DNA of 64,000 nucleotides from Taishania sp037189645 (GTDB lineage: Bacteria > Bacteroidota > Bacteroidia > Flavobacteriales_D > Crocinitomicaceae): positions 460,922-524,921 of the forward strand of contig JBBCIY010000002.1 of NCBI GenBank assembly GCA_037189645.1, written 5' to 3'. Of this stretch, positions 15,009 to 24,067 are shown in pieces. The notes under the pieces are model-generated. The model was not told the origin of the DNA. It did no database searches and saw nothing but the letters and a program-made list of their open reading frames with translations. Each line of letters begins with the position of its first letter. The first letter of the stretch is position 1. A program made the position numbers and the translations under genes.

Positions 15009-16361
15009 TCAGTGCTGAGGACAAATCGGAAGATTGATTCTTACGATGGTTCCCTGGTTTACAGCAGATTGAACGAAGATCTCGCCTTTGTGCAGGTCGA
15101 TGATGTTCCTGGTGAGCGGCAGCCCGATTCCGAAACCTTCGTATGTTTTTGTATTGGACGCCCGGAAGAACGGATCGTAGATGAATTTCAGCTCTTCTGT
15201 CGGGATCCCGATGCCCGAATCGTTGATAAGGATATAAACCGCCTTGTCGGAAGCTCCGATTGATACGATGACTTCCTGGTAATTGGAGTATTTGCTGGCG
15301 TTGGTGATGATGTTGGAAAGTGCCAGCTGCAACAACTGATAGTTTCCTTTTACTTTCAGCTTTTTCGGGTTTTCGGGCAATAAAGAGACATTGATGGTAA
15401 TCGAATGGCGCTTGTCCAGCTTTTCAACCAGTTCTTTCGTGTCCCACACCAACTGGTCTATCCTGAGAACATCCTCTTTCTGAACCGTTCCGTTAAATCC
15501 CGTCTGGGCCAGGGCCAGCAAAGCCCGGGTTTTCCCGTCGAGGTTTTCCGCCTCTTCCAGGATAACAGCGATCGTTTCCTTGTATTCTTCCGTGGTCCGT
15601 TCTTTTGCCAGCGCGAGGTCTGCTTCACCGATAATGGTCGTGAGCGGGGTTCTCAGCTCGTGAGAAGCATTGCTCACAAAATTGTTCTGGATCTCAAAGG
15701 CCGTTTCGATCCGGTTCAGCATCTGGTTGAATGTGTCGGCCAGCTCGTTGACTTCATCATTGACAATTTTGGTCGGAAGCCGCAAATGAAGGTTTTCGGA
15801 GCTGATCTGCTTAACCCGTTCCGTAATCTTTACGATAGGGCTGAAAAGATACCTGGATAAAACGAATGAAAAGAACAATGCCAGGAGCAGCGAGATGATG
15901 AATGTATAGATCAGCAGCTGAAACAGGAAAAGATTCAGGTTTCCTTCCAGGTAATTTTCCGCACCGGCAACGATAACATAGTTCTGGGCATCTTTCTGGG
16001 ACTTATGCAGGATTCCGATGTATTTGATCCCGTTTTTTGAAAAATAAGCGGTCTTGTTCTTGATTATTTCGTTTAAAAACCGGGTATCTACCCCGATGGA
16101 ATCCGCCACCGTTTTTAAGTTCTGATCGACGGGAAAATAAAAGTCCTGCTCGTGGAACAGCTTGTCGGATGCCTCTGTTCCGATCGATTCCTGCTGGTCT
16201 ATTGTCCAGCTGGCAATGGATTTTGCCCTTAATTCCAGCAAGGTGTTAAAATCTTTCTCCAGCTGGCGGGAAACGGAAAAATACACGATCATTGAAATCA
16301 GCAGGATCAGTAAAACAAAGACACTCATTAACAGCAGGATGGTTTTACTTTTATTCTTCAT
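15009..16361 (-). CDS. Membrane sensor histidine kinase
   Basis: A 450-residue inner-membrane sensor kinase. Two membrane segments (about residues 7-29 and 147-167) bracket a periplasmic sensor of about 115 residues. A HAMP linker (about 168-222, with LHLRLPTKIVNDEVNELADTF split over its helices) leads into HisKA with SHELRTPL, the phosphorylated His being 234. The ATPase domain has NIITNASKYS (N box), NDSGIGIP (G1) and GFGIGLPLTRNI (G2). It lies 3 bp downstream of its response regulator. The signal is not known; the layout resembles CusS/ArlS-type kinases. Complete, with no sign of decay. Confidence 0.93.
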   Translation of the reverse strand: MKNKSKTILLLMSVFVLLILLISMIVYFSVSRQLEKDFNTLLELRAKSIASWTIDQQESIGTEASDKLFHEQDFYFPVDQNLKTVADSIGVDTRFLNEIIKNKTAYFSKNGIKYIGILHKSQKDAQNYVIVAGAENYLEGNLNLFLFQLLIYTFIISLLLALFFSFVLSRYLFSPIVKITERVKQISSENLHLRLPTKIVNDEVNELADTFNQMLNRIETAFEIQNNFVSNASHELRTPLTTIIGEADLALAKERTTEEYKETIAVILEEAENLDGKTRALLALAQTGFNGTVQKEDVLRIDQLVWDTKELVEKLDKRHSITINVSLLPENPKKLKVKGNYQLLQLALSNIITNASKYSNYQEVIVSIGASDKAVYILINDSGIGIPTEELKFIYDPFFRASNTKTYEGFGIGLPLTRNIIDLHKGEIFVQSAVNQGTIVRINLPICPQH

Positions 16362-16364
16362 GTC

Positions 16365-17063
16365 TTATTTCTCCTTCATAATATACCCCATTCCGATCAC
16401 GGTATGAATCAGCTTAGGCTCAAAATTCTGATCGATCTTTTTTCTCAGGTAGTTCACATAGACATCTACCACGTTTGTCCCGAGGTTGAAATTCAGTCCC
16501 CACACATTTTCCAGGATATCCATCCGGGATAAAACAATGTTTTTATTTTCCAGGAAATACATCAGCAAGCGGTATTCCGTACTGGTAAGATTGATCTCCG
16601 TATCGTCCCGCATGACTTTCTTGGCATTGTCATCCACAGTAAGGTTCAGGAACTGGTGCGTATGCGAGTTGGTGGTTGCCGGCTGCTCTCCGCTGAACAG
16701 TTCCGTTCTGCGCAAAAGTGTTTTTATCCTCGCCAGGAACTCAATGAACTTAAAGGGTTTGACAATATAGTCATCCGCGCCGGTGTTCAATCCCAGTACG
16801 ATGTTTTCCGAAGTCCCCAATGCGGTCAGGAACAGAACGGGGATGGTTGTATTCACTTCCCGGATCAGCTTGCACAGTTCGATTCCGTTCTTCCCCGGGA
16901 GCATGATGTCCAGGATGATCAGGTCGAACTGGTTCTGCCTGAACATGTCCCAGCCAATATCGCCGTCAAAGGCGACAGAAACATCATATCCTTCTTCTGC
17001 CAGGCCTTTTTTGATAAAAGACGCAACATGTGCTTCATCTTCTACTAGCAATATTTTTTTCAT
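16365..17063 (-). CDS. OmpR/PhoB-family response regulator
   Basis: A 232-residue DNA-binding response regulator and partner of the kinase encoded just downstream. The receiver domain (residues 1-115) has the acidic pocket E8-D9, phospho-acceptor D52 in LDIMLPG, and the conserved Lys in DDYIVKPF. The winged-helix domain (about 130-230) has LTSTEYRLLMYFLENKN and ends VIGMGYIM, as in OmpR/PhoB members. A Bacteroidota-type promoter lies 24 bp upstream. Target genes cannot be read from the window; the divergent acyltransferase gene at 17352 is an obvious candidate because their promoters share one 290-bp gap. Confidence 0.94.
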   Translation of the reverse strand: MKKILLVEDEAHVASFIKKGLAEEGYDVSVAFDGDIGWDMFRQNQFDLIILDIMLPGKNGIELCKLIREVNTTIPVLFLTALGTSENIVLGLNTGADDYIVKPFKFIEFLARIKTLLRRTELFSGEQPATTNSHTHQFLNLTVDDNAKKVMRDDTEINLTSTEYRLLMYFLENKNIVLSRMDILENVWGLNFNLGTNVVDVYVNYLRKKIDQNFEPKLIHTVIGMGYIMKEK

Positions 17064-17086
17064 CGAACGCTATACATGGATATCTG

Positions 17087-17119
17087 CAAAAATAGGAAAA
17101 ATGAAATAAAGTAGCGAAA
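17087..17119 (-). promoter_or_regulatory. Predicted promoter of the two-component operon
   Basis: On the minus strand 17119-17116 reads TTTC and 17094-17087 reads TATTTTTG, an exact TAnnTTTG match, with a 21-bp spacer. The predicted start lies near 17080, giving a leader of under 20 nt for the response regulator. Confidence 0.6.
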
Positions 17120-17284
17120 CACCTTTCAGATGAACGATACAGCCCCGGCCATTTTTACATACCCGGTTTCCAGTCAGTGTTTTAATTTCTTGTTAAGCGA
17201 TTTAATTTGCTTATAATCAATTGTTTGATTTGGTTCTGGTTAATGGGTCTTTAAATCTATTTTAAGAATGCAGTTAACATACAG

Positions 17285-17311
17285 TTTGGAATTACAAACC
17301 ATCTACATTTG
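17285..17311 (+). promoter_or_regulatory. Predicted promoter of the OlsF-like gene
   Basis: TACATTTG at 17304-17311 matches TAnnTTTG exactly. A TTTG at 17285-17288 is the likely -33 box, although the 15-bp spacer is shorter than usual. The start codon at 17352 is 40 bp downstream. Confidence 0.5.
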
Positions 17312-17351
17312 TGTCGTTCAATAAAGTTTGAATCGTAATAATCAATTGTAT

Positions 17352-19172
17352 ATGAGTAGAATGCAATTAGTTCAGACCAGGGATATCTACCGGGCTGCCA
17401 GGCTGAACAAGCTGGGGTTGCTGGGGATGCCGGTCGCGTGGAGTGTAAAGAACATAAGCGGATTGGCGAAGGCAAATAAAATCTATGCCCGGGGGTTTGA
17501 GAAGAATACGACTGAGTTCCTGCAATTTGTCATTGACGATCTGAATATCGATTTTGAGCTGTACGAAGAGGATCTGAAGCGGATTCCCAAAGAAGGCCCG
17601 TTTGTCATTGTATCCAATCACCCGCTTGGCGCACTGGATGGCATCCTGATGATGCATGTTATCTCAAAGATCCGCCCGGATTTTAAAATAATGGGAAACT
17701 TCTTACTACATAAGATCAAACCGCTCGAACCGATGGTAATCGCTGTGAACCCGTTTGAGACAAGAAAAGAAAAGTTCAGCAGCAGCAAAGGGATCCGGGA
17801 AGCGATCGCGCACATCAAAGATGGCGGTTGTCTTGGAATGTTTCCCGCGGGTGAGGTTTCCGGGAAAGACAAAGATGGTGTGATCAACGACCGGGAATGG
17901 CAGAAGTCGGCCATAAAGCTGGTGCGAAAGCTCAATGTTCCGGTAGTTCCGATGTATTTTCATTCAAGAAACAGCGAATTTTTCTACAGGATGGCAAAAT
18001 TGCATCCGAACCTGCAGACAGCATTGCTGCCAAAAGAAGCTGTCCGTACACGTATGAAACCGGTCTGCATCCGCATCGGGAAGCCTGTTTCATGCAAACA
18101 GCAGGAGGAATTTGAAGATGTACAATCGTTGTCGGCTTTCCTGAGGAAGAAAACCTATTCACTTTCCAACTATTATTCCGGGAAGAAAAAACGGCTGATG
18201 AAGAAGCTCAACATTCCGAAACAGATCCACATCAACAGCAGGTCCCGGAAACCGAAACCGGTCGTTGAGGAGACACCTCATAATTTATTAATTGCCGAAT
18301 TGAATGAACTGCGTTCAAGGGACAAAAAACGGATGTTTGTCAGTAATAATTTTGAGTGCTATTTCGCCAAAGCGAAGGAAATTCCTGGCATCCTGAGGGA
18401 AATAGGGCGTTTGCGGGAGCTGACCTACCGTGAGGTGGGAGAAGGTACGAACCGGGAGATTGACCTCGACCGTTACGACGTGCATTACAACCATTTGTTC
18501 CTGTGGGACACTGATACCGAACGAATTGTAGGCGCTTACCGGATGGCACTGGGCAAAAAAGTATACGAACGATACGGAACAGAAGGATTTTACATGAACG
18601 AGCTGTTTCATTTTGAACCCGAATTCAGGCCGTTCTTTTCTCAATGCATTGAAATGGGGCGTGCGTTTGTCGTTTCCGACTACCAGCAGAAACCCATGCC
18701 TTTGTTTTTATTGTGGCGGGGAGTTGTCCATGTTACATTGCGGAATCCTTCGCATAAATACATTATCGGGAGTGTAAGCATCAGTAACCGGTTTTCCGAT
18801 TTTTCAAAGTCGCTGATGGTGGAATTTATGAAATCGCACTACTACGATCCATACGTGGCACAGTTCGTCCGGGCGAAGAACGAATTCAAGATCCGGCTCA
18901 GGGATGAAGACAAGGATTTCTTTCTTGGAGACAATGATGCGGACCTGAACAAATTTGACAAGCTGATCGACGAGCTGGAACCTGCTTTGCGGCTGCCGGT
19001 ACTTGCAAAAAAATACATCAAGCAGAATGCCCGGGTGATAGGCTTCAACGTCGATCCGAAATTCAACGATGCCGTCGATGGACTGATGTATATCCGGATC
19101 AGCAACCTGCCCGAAAGTACTGTCAAACCTGTATTTGACGAACTACAGGCCGAGATCTGCCGCCAGTTGTGA
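17352..19172 (+). CDS. olsF: Bifunctional acyltransferase, OlsF-like (ornithine/glycine lipid synthesis)
   Basis: A fused two-domain acyltransferase of 606 residues from the ATG at 17352 (a TTG at 17328 is less likely). The N-terminal half (about residues 60-290) is a PlsC/lysophospholipid-type O-acyltransferase with VSNHPLGALDGILM (catalytic His and Asp) and LGMFPAGEVSG. The C-terminal half (about 310-600) is a GNAT-like domain of the Acetyltransf_5/OlsB type, with RLRELTYREVGEGT, DRYDVHYNHLFLWD and RIVGAYRMALG. OlsF proteins of this layout N-acylate and then O-acylate ornithine in Flavobacterium and Serratia; related enzymes make glycine lipids. The product is an amino-acid lipid for the envelope. 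Which amino acid is used cannot be told. It stands alone, divergent from the two-component operon. Confidence 0.82.
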   Translation: MSRMQLVQTRDIYRAARLNKLGLLGMPVAWSVKNISGLAKANKIYARGFEKNTTEFLQFVIDDLNIDFELYEEDLKRIPKEGPFVIVSNHPLGALDGILMMHVISKIRPDFKIMGNFLLHKIKPLEPMVIAVNPFETRKEKFSSSKGIREAIAHIKDGGCLGMFPAGEVSGKDKDGVINDREWQKSAIKLVRKLNVPVVPMYFHSRNSEFFYRMAKLHPNLQTALLPKEAVRTRMKPVCIRIGKPVSCKQQEEFEDVQSLSAFLRKKTYSLSNYYSGKKKRLMKKLNIPKQIHINSRSRKPKPVVEETPHNLLIAELNELRSRDKKRMFVSNNFECYFAKAKEIPGILREIGRLRELTYREVGEGTNREIDLDRYDVHYNHLFLWDTDTERIVGAYRMALGKKVYERYGTEGFYMNELFHFEPEFRPFFSQCIEMGRAFVVSDYQQKPMPLFLLWRGVVHVTLRNPSHKYIIGSVSISNRFSDFSKSLMVEFMKSHYYDPYVAQFVRAKNEFKIRLRDEDKDFFLGDNDADLNKFDKLIDELEPALRLPVLAKKYIKQNARVIGFNVDPKFNDAVDGLMYIRISNLPESTVKPVFDELQAEICRQL

Positions 19173-19248
19173 TCCGGAGGAGCGAAGCGACTTTTTAGCA
19201 GGAAGACAGGGAAAAAATACATTCGTTCAGCCCTCCGGGTACGGATCA
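19170..19248. repeat. Nested inverted repeat after the OlsF-like gene
   Basis: TGATCCG (19170-19176) pairs with CGGATCA (19242-19248), and inside it CCGGAGG (19174-19180) pairs with CCTCCGG (19232-19238). The structure begins at the gene's stop codon and could close a long-range stem in the 3' untranslated region. No T run follows. Confidence 0.4.
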
Positions 19249-19316
19249 TGCATTTCGGCTGTAAGGAGCCTCAACCGGTTATTATCACTGCATTGTTCAT
19301 AACCAAATTTCATTGC

Positions 19317-19348
19317 TTTCCATCAAAAAACCTAAAACCTTAATTTTG
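19317..19348 (+). promoter_or_regulatory. Predicted promoter of the second dcw half
   Basis: TAATTTTG at 19341-19348 matches TAnnTTTG exactly, with TTTC at 19317-19320 as a near -33 box and a 20-bp spacer. It would start transcription near 19355, ahead of the hypothetical gene and ftsW. This gives the displaced half of the dcw cluster its own promoter. Confidence 0.55.
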
Positions 19349-19382
19349 TTTGTCTTTCTATGTAAAAGCACAAAGAGAAACT

Positions 19383-19841
19383 ATGAAACAGGTACAAACA
19401 AATCATAATTTACTGGAGGCCAGAAAAAAGGCGCTGGAAAATGTGGTTAACGGCTCCATACGCCCGCATGGGAAACTCTGGGGAATGGACGTGTTTTCCT
19501 GGGGAAATCCGCATACAGAGCTGATTGCCTCTACCATTCATTCATTTCCTTTCCCGGTCATCTGGCTTGCATCTTCTGAGCTGCTGGCAGCGGTCGTATC
19601 GTTTGATGCGGCTGTATTGAGGAATGCCCACGCGGTCATTTCGTATGCCGGTGGAGCATTGGATGAAGATAAATTCCGTGATGTACCTCATGTTGTTACA
19701 ACAAACGATGTAGAAACAGCGTTTCAGAAGATGAACGAATTGCGTTTGAAAAGAGGTGTTATTTTGTTTTGTCATGCGGGAACGGATGCCGAGCATTATG
19801 AAAATGCATTCAAAGCATACCTTGAACTTCACCAAATATAA
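19383..19841 (+). CDS. Hypothetical protein coupled to ftsW
   Basis: A 152-residue cytoplasmic protein from the ATG at 19383, with no signal peptide or membrane segment. I do not recognise the family. The sequence has an alternating alpha/beta look with short hydrophobic strands (FPVIWLASSELL, AHAVISYAG, GVILFCHAG) and several His/Asp near the C-terminus (CHAGTDAEHYENAF). It overlaps the ftsW start by one base (TAATG), which implies translational coupling, and has its own predicted promoter. A role tied to septal wall synthesis is inference from position only. Confidence 0.75.
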   Translation: MKQVQTNHNLLEARKKALENVVNGSIRPHGKLWGMDVFSWGNPHTELIASTIHSFPFPVIWLASSELLAAVVSFDAAVLRNAHAVISYAGGALDEDKFRDVPHVVTTNDVETAFQKMNELRLKRGVILFCHAGTDAEHYENAFKAYLELHQI

Positions 19842-21079
19842 TGGACATGGCCGATAATGCAGCAATCATAACATCTAATCCCATATCGGTAAGGCGATTT
19901 TTAAATTACCTCAAAGGTGACCGGGTGATATGGATCATTACATTGCTGATGATGGCATTTTCCCTTGTTACGGTCTTCAGCTTTGTTCCTGTGCTTGTTA
20001 AAGTGGAGGGAGGGACACCGTTTAAGTACCTGTTCAAGCATTTCATCTATATCCTGATCAGCTTTACGGCAATGTTCTGGGTGCACCGGCAGGATCCCAG
20101 GTATTTTTCCCAGGTGTCGAAATTCGCCTTTATACTGGGGATCGGGTTGCTGCTGCTGACGCTTGTTCTTCCCAATGAAGTAAACAACGCAAAACGGTGG
20201 ATCCGCGTTCCGTTCATCGGCTTGACCTTCCAGGCATCTGATTTTGCAAAGCTCGCATTGATCATGTATCTGTCCCGTCAGCTGGTAAAACGCAAGGCGC
20301 AGTTCCTCGACTGGAAAGAAGGTTTTTTGCCGATCGTTGCTCCGATCGTGCTGGTTTGCGGACTGATCGTGAAGGACAATTTTTCAACCGCGGGAATCGT
20401 CTTTATGCTTTCCGTAGCGCTGCTTTTTCTGGGAAAATTTCCTTTTTCACGTCTCCTTGCCATATTCGGAGCGGCCATCGGGGGATTGCTGCTCATTGTG
20501 CTCATTCACAAAGCGCTTCCCGATTTAAACATCCTGCCCCGTTATACAACCTGGGAAAACCGTATCCTGAACCGGATGGATACAGAGAGCAATGTCGTTG
20601 ACAATGCGCAGGCGGTCAATGCCAAACTGGCGATTTACAATGGAAAATTATTCGGGCAGGGAGTAGGAGACGGGAAGCTGAAAGAATTTTTGCCCGAGGC
20701 CTATGCCGATTTTTATTATTCATCGTTTGTCGAGGAATTTGGTTCCATTGCGGCGCTCATATTGGCACTGGCCTACCTGATCCTGCTGTTCAGGGTCATA
20801 CGGATAGGATTGAAATCCGAACATTTATTTGAAACGTATCTATGCATCGGGATCGGGATGCTGATCCTCACCCAGGCGTCTGTCAATATGCTGGTATGCA
20901 CGGGAGTTTTTCCTGTCACCGGGCAGAACATGCCGCTGCTGGCAATGGGAGGGTCTGCGATGATCATGACCTGTGTTTCACTCGGAATGATCCAGTCCAT
21001 TGCGGCAAAACAGGACAAAGGCAGAAAAGCTGCCACGAAAGAAGGTAATGACAACGAATTGATAAACGAAGCAGAATGA
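19841..21079 (+). CDS. ftsW: Septal peptidoglycan glycosyltransferase FtsW (SEDS family)
   Basis: A 412-residue polytopic membrane protein that polymerises lipid II at the septum with FtsI. About ten membrane segments; family marks are NNAKRWIRVPFIGLTFQASDFAKL, the central KDNFSTAGIVFMLS, the YADFYYSSFVEEFG block carrying the SEDS acidic residue, and GVFPVTGQNMPLLAMGGSAM near the C-terminus. The basic, polar tail (KQDKGRKAATKEG) is cytoplasmic. Translation begins one base before the stop of the upstream hypothetical gene, and its own stop overlaps murG by 4 bp. Confidence 0.95.
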   Translation: MDMADNAAIITSNPISVRRFLNYLKGDRVIWIITLLMMAFSLVTVFSFVPVLVKVEGGTPFKYLFKHFIYILISFTAMFWVHRQDPRYFSQVSKFAFILGIGLLLLTLVLPNEVNNAKRWIRVPFIGLTFQASDFAKLALIMYLSRQLVKRKAQFLDWKEGFLPIVAPIVLVCGLIVKDNFSTAGIVFMLSVALLFLGKFPFSRLLAIFGAAIGGLLLIVLIHKALPDLNILPRYTTWENRILNRMDTESNVVDNAQAVNAKLAIYNGKLFGQGVGDGKLKEFLPEAYADFYYSSFVEEFGSIAALILALAYLILLFRVIRIGLKSEHLFETYLCIGIGMLILTQASVNMLVCTGVFPVTGQNMPLLAMGGSAMIMTCVSLGMIQSIAAKQDKGRKAATKEGNDNELINEAE

Positions 21080-22170
21080 AACGAGTAATCATTTCCGGCG
21101 GAGGGACCGGGGGGCATATTTTTCCCGCTGTCGCGATAGCAGACGAGCTGAAAAGGCAATTTCCCCAGGTTGACATTCTGTTCATTGGTGCGGAAGGTAA
21201 AATGGAAATGGAAAAAGTTCCGCAGGCCGGGTACAGGATCATCGGGTTGCCGATCGTAGGTTTGCAACGAAAGCTGACATTGAAAAACCTTGCTTTACCG
21301 TTTAAGATCATTAAAAGCATGGTGATGGCAAGAAAGACGATCAGGGAATTCGGCCCTGAGGTGGTGATCGGAGTCGGAGGATATGCTTCCGGGCCAACGC
21401 TGAAAACTGCTTCCATGCTCGGAATCCCGACGTTGGTGCAGGAGCAGAATTCCTTTGCCGGAAAGACAAACATGCTGCTTGCAAAGAAAGCGGATCGGTT
21501 ATGTGTTGCTTATGACGGGATGGAAAAATTCTTTCCGGAAGAGAAAATAGTTTTAACAGGAAATCCCGTTCGGCTGGAAGTGACCCGGATTGAAGGAAAA
21601 CGGAGCGAAGCGTTTGAATTTTACGGGTTGGATGCGTCAAAGCCGGCTATCCTGGTGATCGGAGGTTCACTTGGTGCGAGAACACTGAATGAATCCCTGG
21701 CCGGGGGAATTGAAAAATTACAGCAGCAGGGGATTCAGGTGCTGTGGCAGTGCGGTAAATTATACTATGATGAATTGACCAACCGTTTGAAAGGAAAAGA
21801 CTTGAAAGGAATTCACCTGACGCAATTCATTTCCCGGATGGACCTGGCGTATGCGCTGGCAGATGTGATCGTATCCCGTGCAGGTGCGATTTCCGTATCT
21901 GAGTTGTGTCTTGTCCGAAAACCCGCGATCCTGGTTCCTTCTCCCAACGTGGCGGAAGATCACCAGACGCACAACGCGATGGCATTGGTCAGCAGACAGG
22001 CGGCAATTTTGGTGAAAGATATTGACGCAAAAAGTACATTGATTGACGAAGCGATTAAATTAATTAATGATAAAGAATTACAATCGAAATTATCACAGAA
22101 CATTGCACAATTAGGAAAGCCAAACGCGACAAAGGATATTGTAGGGGAAATCTTGAAAATACGAAAATAG
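21076..22170 (+). CDS. murG: UDP-GlcNAc--lipid I transferase MurG
   Basis: A 364-residue peripheral inner-membrane GT28 glycosyltransferase making lipid II. The glycine-rich N-terminal loop GGGTGGHIFPAVAIADEL (about residues 8-25), the second loop GVGGYASGPT, the hinge GGSLGARTLN (about 196) and the donor-site SRAGAISVSELCL with EDHQTHNAM are all present. Starts in an ATGA overlap with ftsW. The gene after it is an unrelated small membrane protein rather than murC. Confidence 0.96.
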   Translation: MKRVIISGGGTGGHIFPAVAIADELKRQFPQVDILFIGAEGKMEMEKVPQAGYRIIGLPIVGLQRKLTLKNLALPFKIIKSMVMARKTIREFGPEVVIGVGGYASGPTLKTASMLGIPTLVQEQNSFAGKTNMLLAKKADRLCVAYDGMEKFFPEEKIVLTGNPVRLEVTRIEGKRSEAFEFYGLDASKPAILVIGGSLGARTLNESLAGGIEKLQQQGIQVLWQCGKLYYDELTNRLKGKDLKGIHLTQFISRMDLAYALADVIVSRAGAISVSELCLVRKPAILVPSPNVAEDHQTHNAMALVSRQAAILVKDIDAKSTLIDEAIKLINDKELQSKLSQNIAQLGKPNATKDIVGEILKIRK

Positions 22171-22217
22171 GAGCGTGGTTAAGCTGGAGATACAATAGGA
22201 ATGATCGATTAAACGAT

Positions 22218-22655
22218 ATGCCGAAACGAATCAATATAATACGAATCATTGCTGTCACCGCATTTGTGATATATGTGGTCAGCTTGTTGTTCCCGTATCA
22301 ATATTACAGGGATTACGGTTATTATGAAGAAGGGATTCGTTATTATCCTTCGGGAAAGGGGTATTATTCCGACTATGTTCTTTTTTTGGTCTTCTTTATT
22401 CCTGTACTCGTGTTTTTGCTGGTACGGCATACATTGGCCATGAAAGCCTTTTCATTGATCGCCTGTTCACTATTGTTCGTTTTTGCATGCCTGGCATGGA
22501 GCGAGGATTTTTCAGGAGAATATTCCAAACCCGGAATAGGATTCTATTTATTCTTGCTCAGTGTAGTCACACTGTTGATCCTCTCGGTTATAAAACTTCG
22601 GATACCTGTTCCGAGAAGAATGAGAAAGAACAACGAATTATTGGATGATTTTTGA
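22218..22655 (+). CDS. Small four-helix membrane protein of unknown function
   Basis: A 145-residue protein with four predicted membrane segments (about residues 8-26, 52-72, 77-94 and 107-126). A tyrosine-rich outside loop lies between the first two (YQYYRDYGYYEEGIRYY). The C-terminus is basic then acidic (RRMRKNNELLDDF). I do not recognise a family. It sits between murG and murC in the same orientation, 47 bp after murG and 26 bp before murC, so it is probably co-transcribed. This is not a standard dcw gene. Confidence 0.72.
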   Translation: MPKRINIIRIIAVTAFVIYVVSLLFPYQYYRDYGYYEEGIRYYPSGKGYYSDYVLFLVFFIPVLVFLLVRHTLAMKAFSLIACSLLFVFACLAWSEDFSGEYSKPGIGFYLFLLSVVTLLILSVIKLRIPVPRRMRKNNELLDDF

Positions 22656-22681
22656 TCAGACAGCTAAAAGATTGAAATTGA

Positions 22682-24067
22682 ATGGACATCAGGAAAATAA
22701 ATATCAGTTTAAGTGCTTTTGAAAACATCTATTTCTTGGGAATAGGTGGTATCGGGATGTCCGCGCTTGCCCGTTATTTCAAATCCCTCGGGTGGAATGT
22801 GGCGGGCTATGACAAAACACCTTCTCCTCTGACTGCATCCCTGCAAAGCGAAGGAATTGATGTGCATTACGAAGACCGTAATTCAAGTATCATATCGCCA
22901 TATTGCGATAAGGCGAAAACATTGGTGGTAATAACACCCGCCATTCCGAAAAATATGGGGGAATTACTTCATTTTCAATTCAATGAATTTGAAATTGTAA
23001 AACGCTCCGAAGTGTTGGGGTTGATCACGCAAACGTCGAAAGGGCTTGGAGTTGCAGGTACACACGGAAAAACAACGACAAGCACCATGCTGGCGCACAT
23101 CCTGGACCAGTCGGAAGTCAAGTGTACCGCTTTTTTAGGAGGGATTTCTGCCAATTTCAATTCAAATTTAGTTTTGAATCCGGGGGCTGAATATACCGTG
23201 ATCGAAGCAGACGAATTTGACCGTTCTTTTCTTCGTTTGTCTCCGTTTGCAAGCATTATTACATCTGCCGATCCGGATCACCTGGATATTTACGGCGATG
23301 CGGCTCATTTCAGGGAAGGGTTTGAGTTGTACGCAGGCCTGCATCCTGAAAATGGTATTGTTATTCAGCGTTATGGGTTGAATCTTCCAACTCCGGCAGC
23401 AACATACACGTATGCGGTCGGAAATGCGGAAGCAGATTTTAACGGATATGATCTCAGGTACGAAAATGAGCGTTTTTTAATGAACGTTACGCTGCCCTAT
23501 GAAGGAATGACAGATGTTGAACTGGGAATCCCCGGCTGGCACAATGCGGAAAATGCAGTTGGTTGTATTGCTTTGTGCTATGAGTTGGGACTGGATTTAG
23601 ACACAATCAGAGAAGGTTTACGAACTTTCAGAGGAGTAAAGCGCCGTTTTGAATACATTGTAAAATCGCAGGATTTAATATATATCGACGATTATGCACA
23701 TCATCCGACCGAGATAAAAGCCTTGATCGGTTCCATCCGCCTGATGTACCCGGGCAGAAACGTAACGGGTGTTTTTCAGCCTCATCTGTTTACACGCACC
23801 CGTGATTTTTTCGATGGATTTGCAGAGCAGCTTTCGCGCCTGGATGAAGTGATACTGATGCCGGTATATCCTGCCAGGGAAGAGCCGATTGCAGGTGTTA
23901 CAAGCGATGCGCTGCTCGAAAAGATAACTGCCGGGAAAAAGCAGGTATTATCCCCCGATGAGGTTGTTTCGTACCTATCCGGGAAGAAAGAAGGGGTATT
24001 CCTGACGATCGGGGCGGGAGACATCGACCGGATTGTTGATCGGCTAAAAACAGGATGGAGTGAATAA
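22682..24067 (+). CDS. murC: UDP-N-acetylmuramate--L-alanine ligase MurC
   Basis: A 461-residue cytoplasmic ligase that attaches L-alanine to UDP-MurNAc, the first stem-peptide step. Domains in order: Rossmann-like with YFLGIGGIGMSALARYF (about residues 18-34), ATPase with GTHGKTTTSTM (about 125), and the C-terminal domain with DDYAHHPTEI (about 341), a MurC signature. It ends overlapping ftsQ by 8 bp. The motifs match MurC rather than Mpl. Confidence 0.94.
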   Translation: MDIRKINISLSAFENIYFLGIGGIGMSALARYFKSLGWNVAGYDKTPSPLTASLQSEGIDVHYEDRNSSIISPYCDKAKTLVVITPAIPKNMGELLHFQFNEFEIVKRSEVLGLITQTSKGLGVAGTHGKTTTSTMLAHILDQSEVKCTAFLGGISANFNSNLVLNPGAEYTVIEADEFDRSFLRLSPFASIITSADPDHLDIYGDAAHFREGFELYAGLHPENGIVIQRYGLNLPTPAATYTYAVGNAEADFNGYDLRYENERFLMNVTLPYEGMTDVELGIPGWHNAENAVGCIALCYELGLDLDTIREGLRTFRGVKRRFEYIVKSQDLIYIDDYAHHPTEIKALIGSIRLMYPGRNVTGVFQPHLFTRTRDFFDGFAEQLSRLDEVILMPVYPAREEPIAGVTSDALLEKITAGKKQVLSPDEVVSYLSGKKEGVFLTIGAGDIDRIVDRLKTGWSE

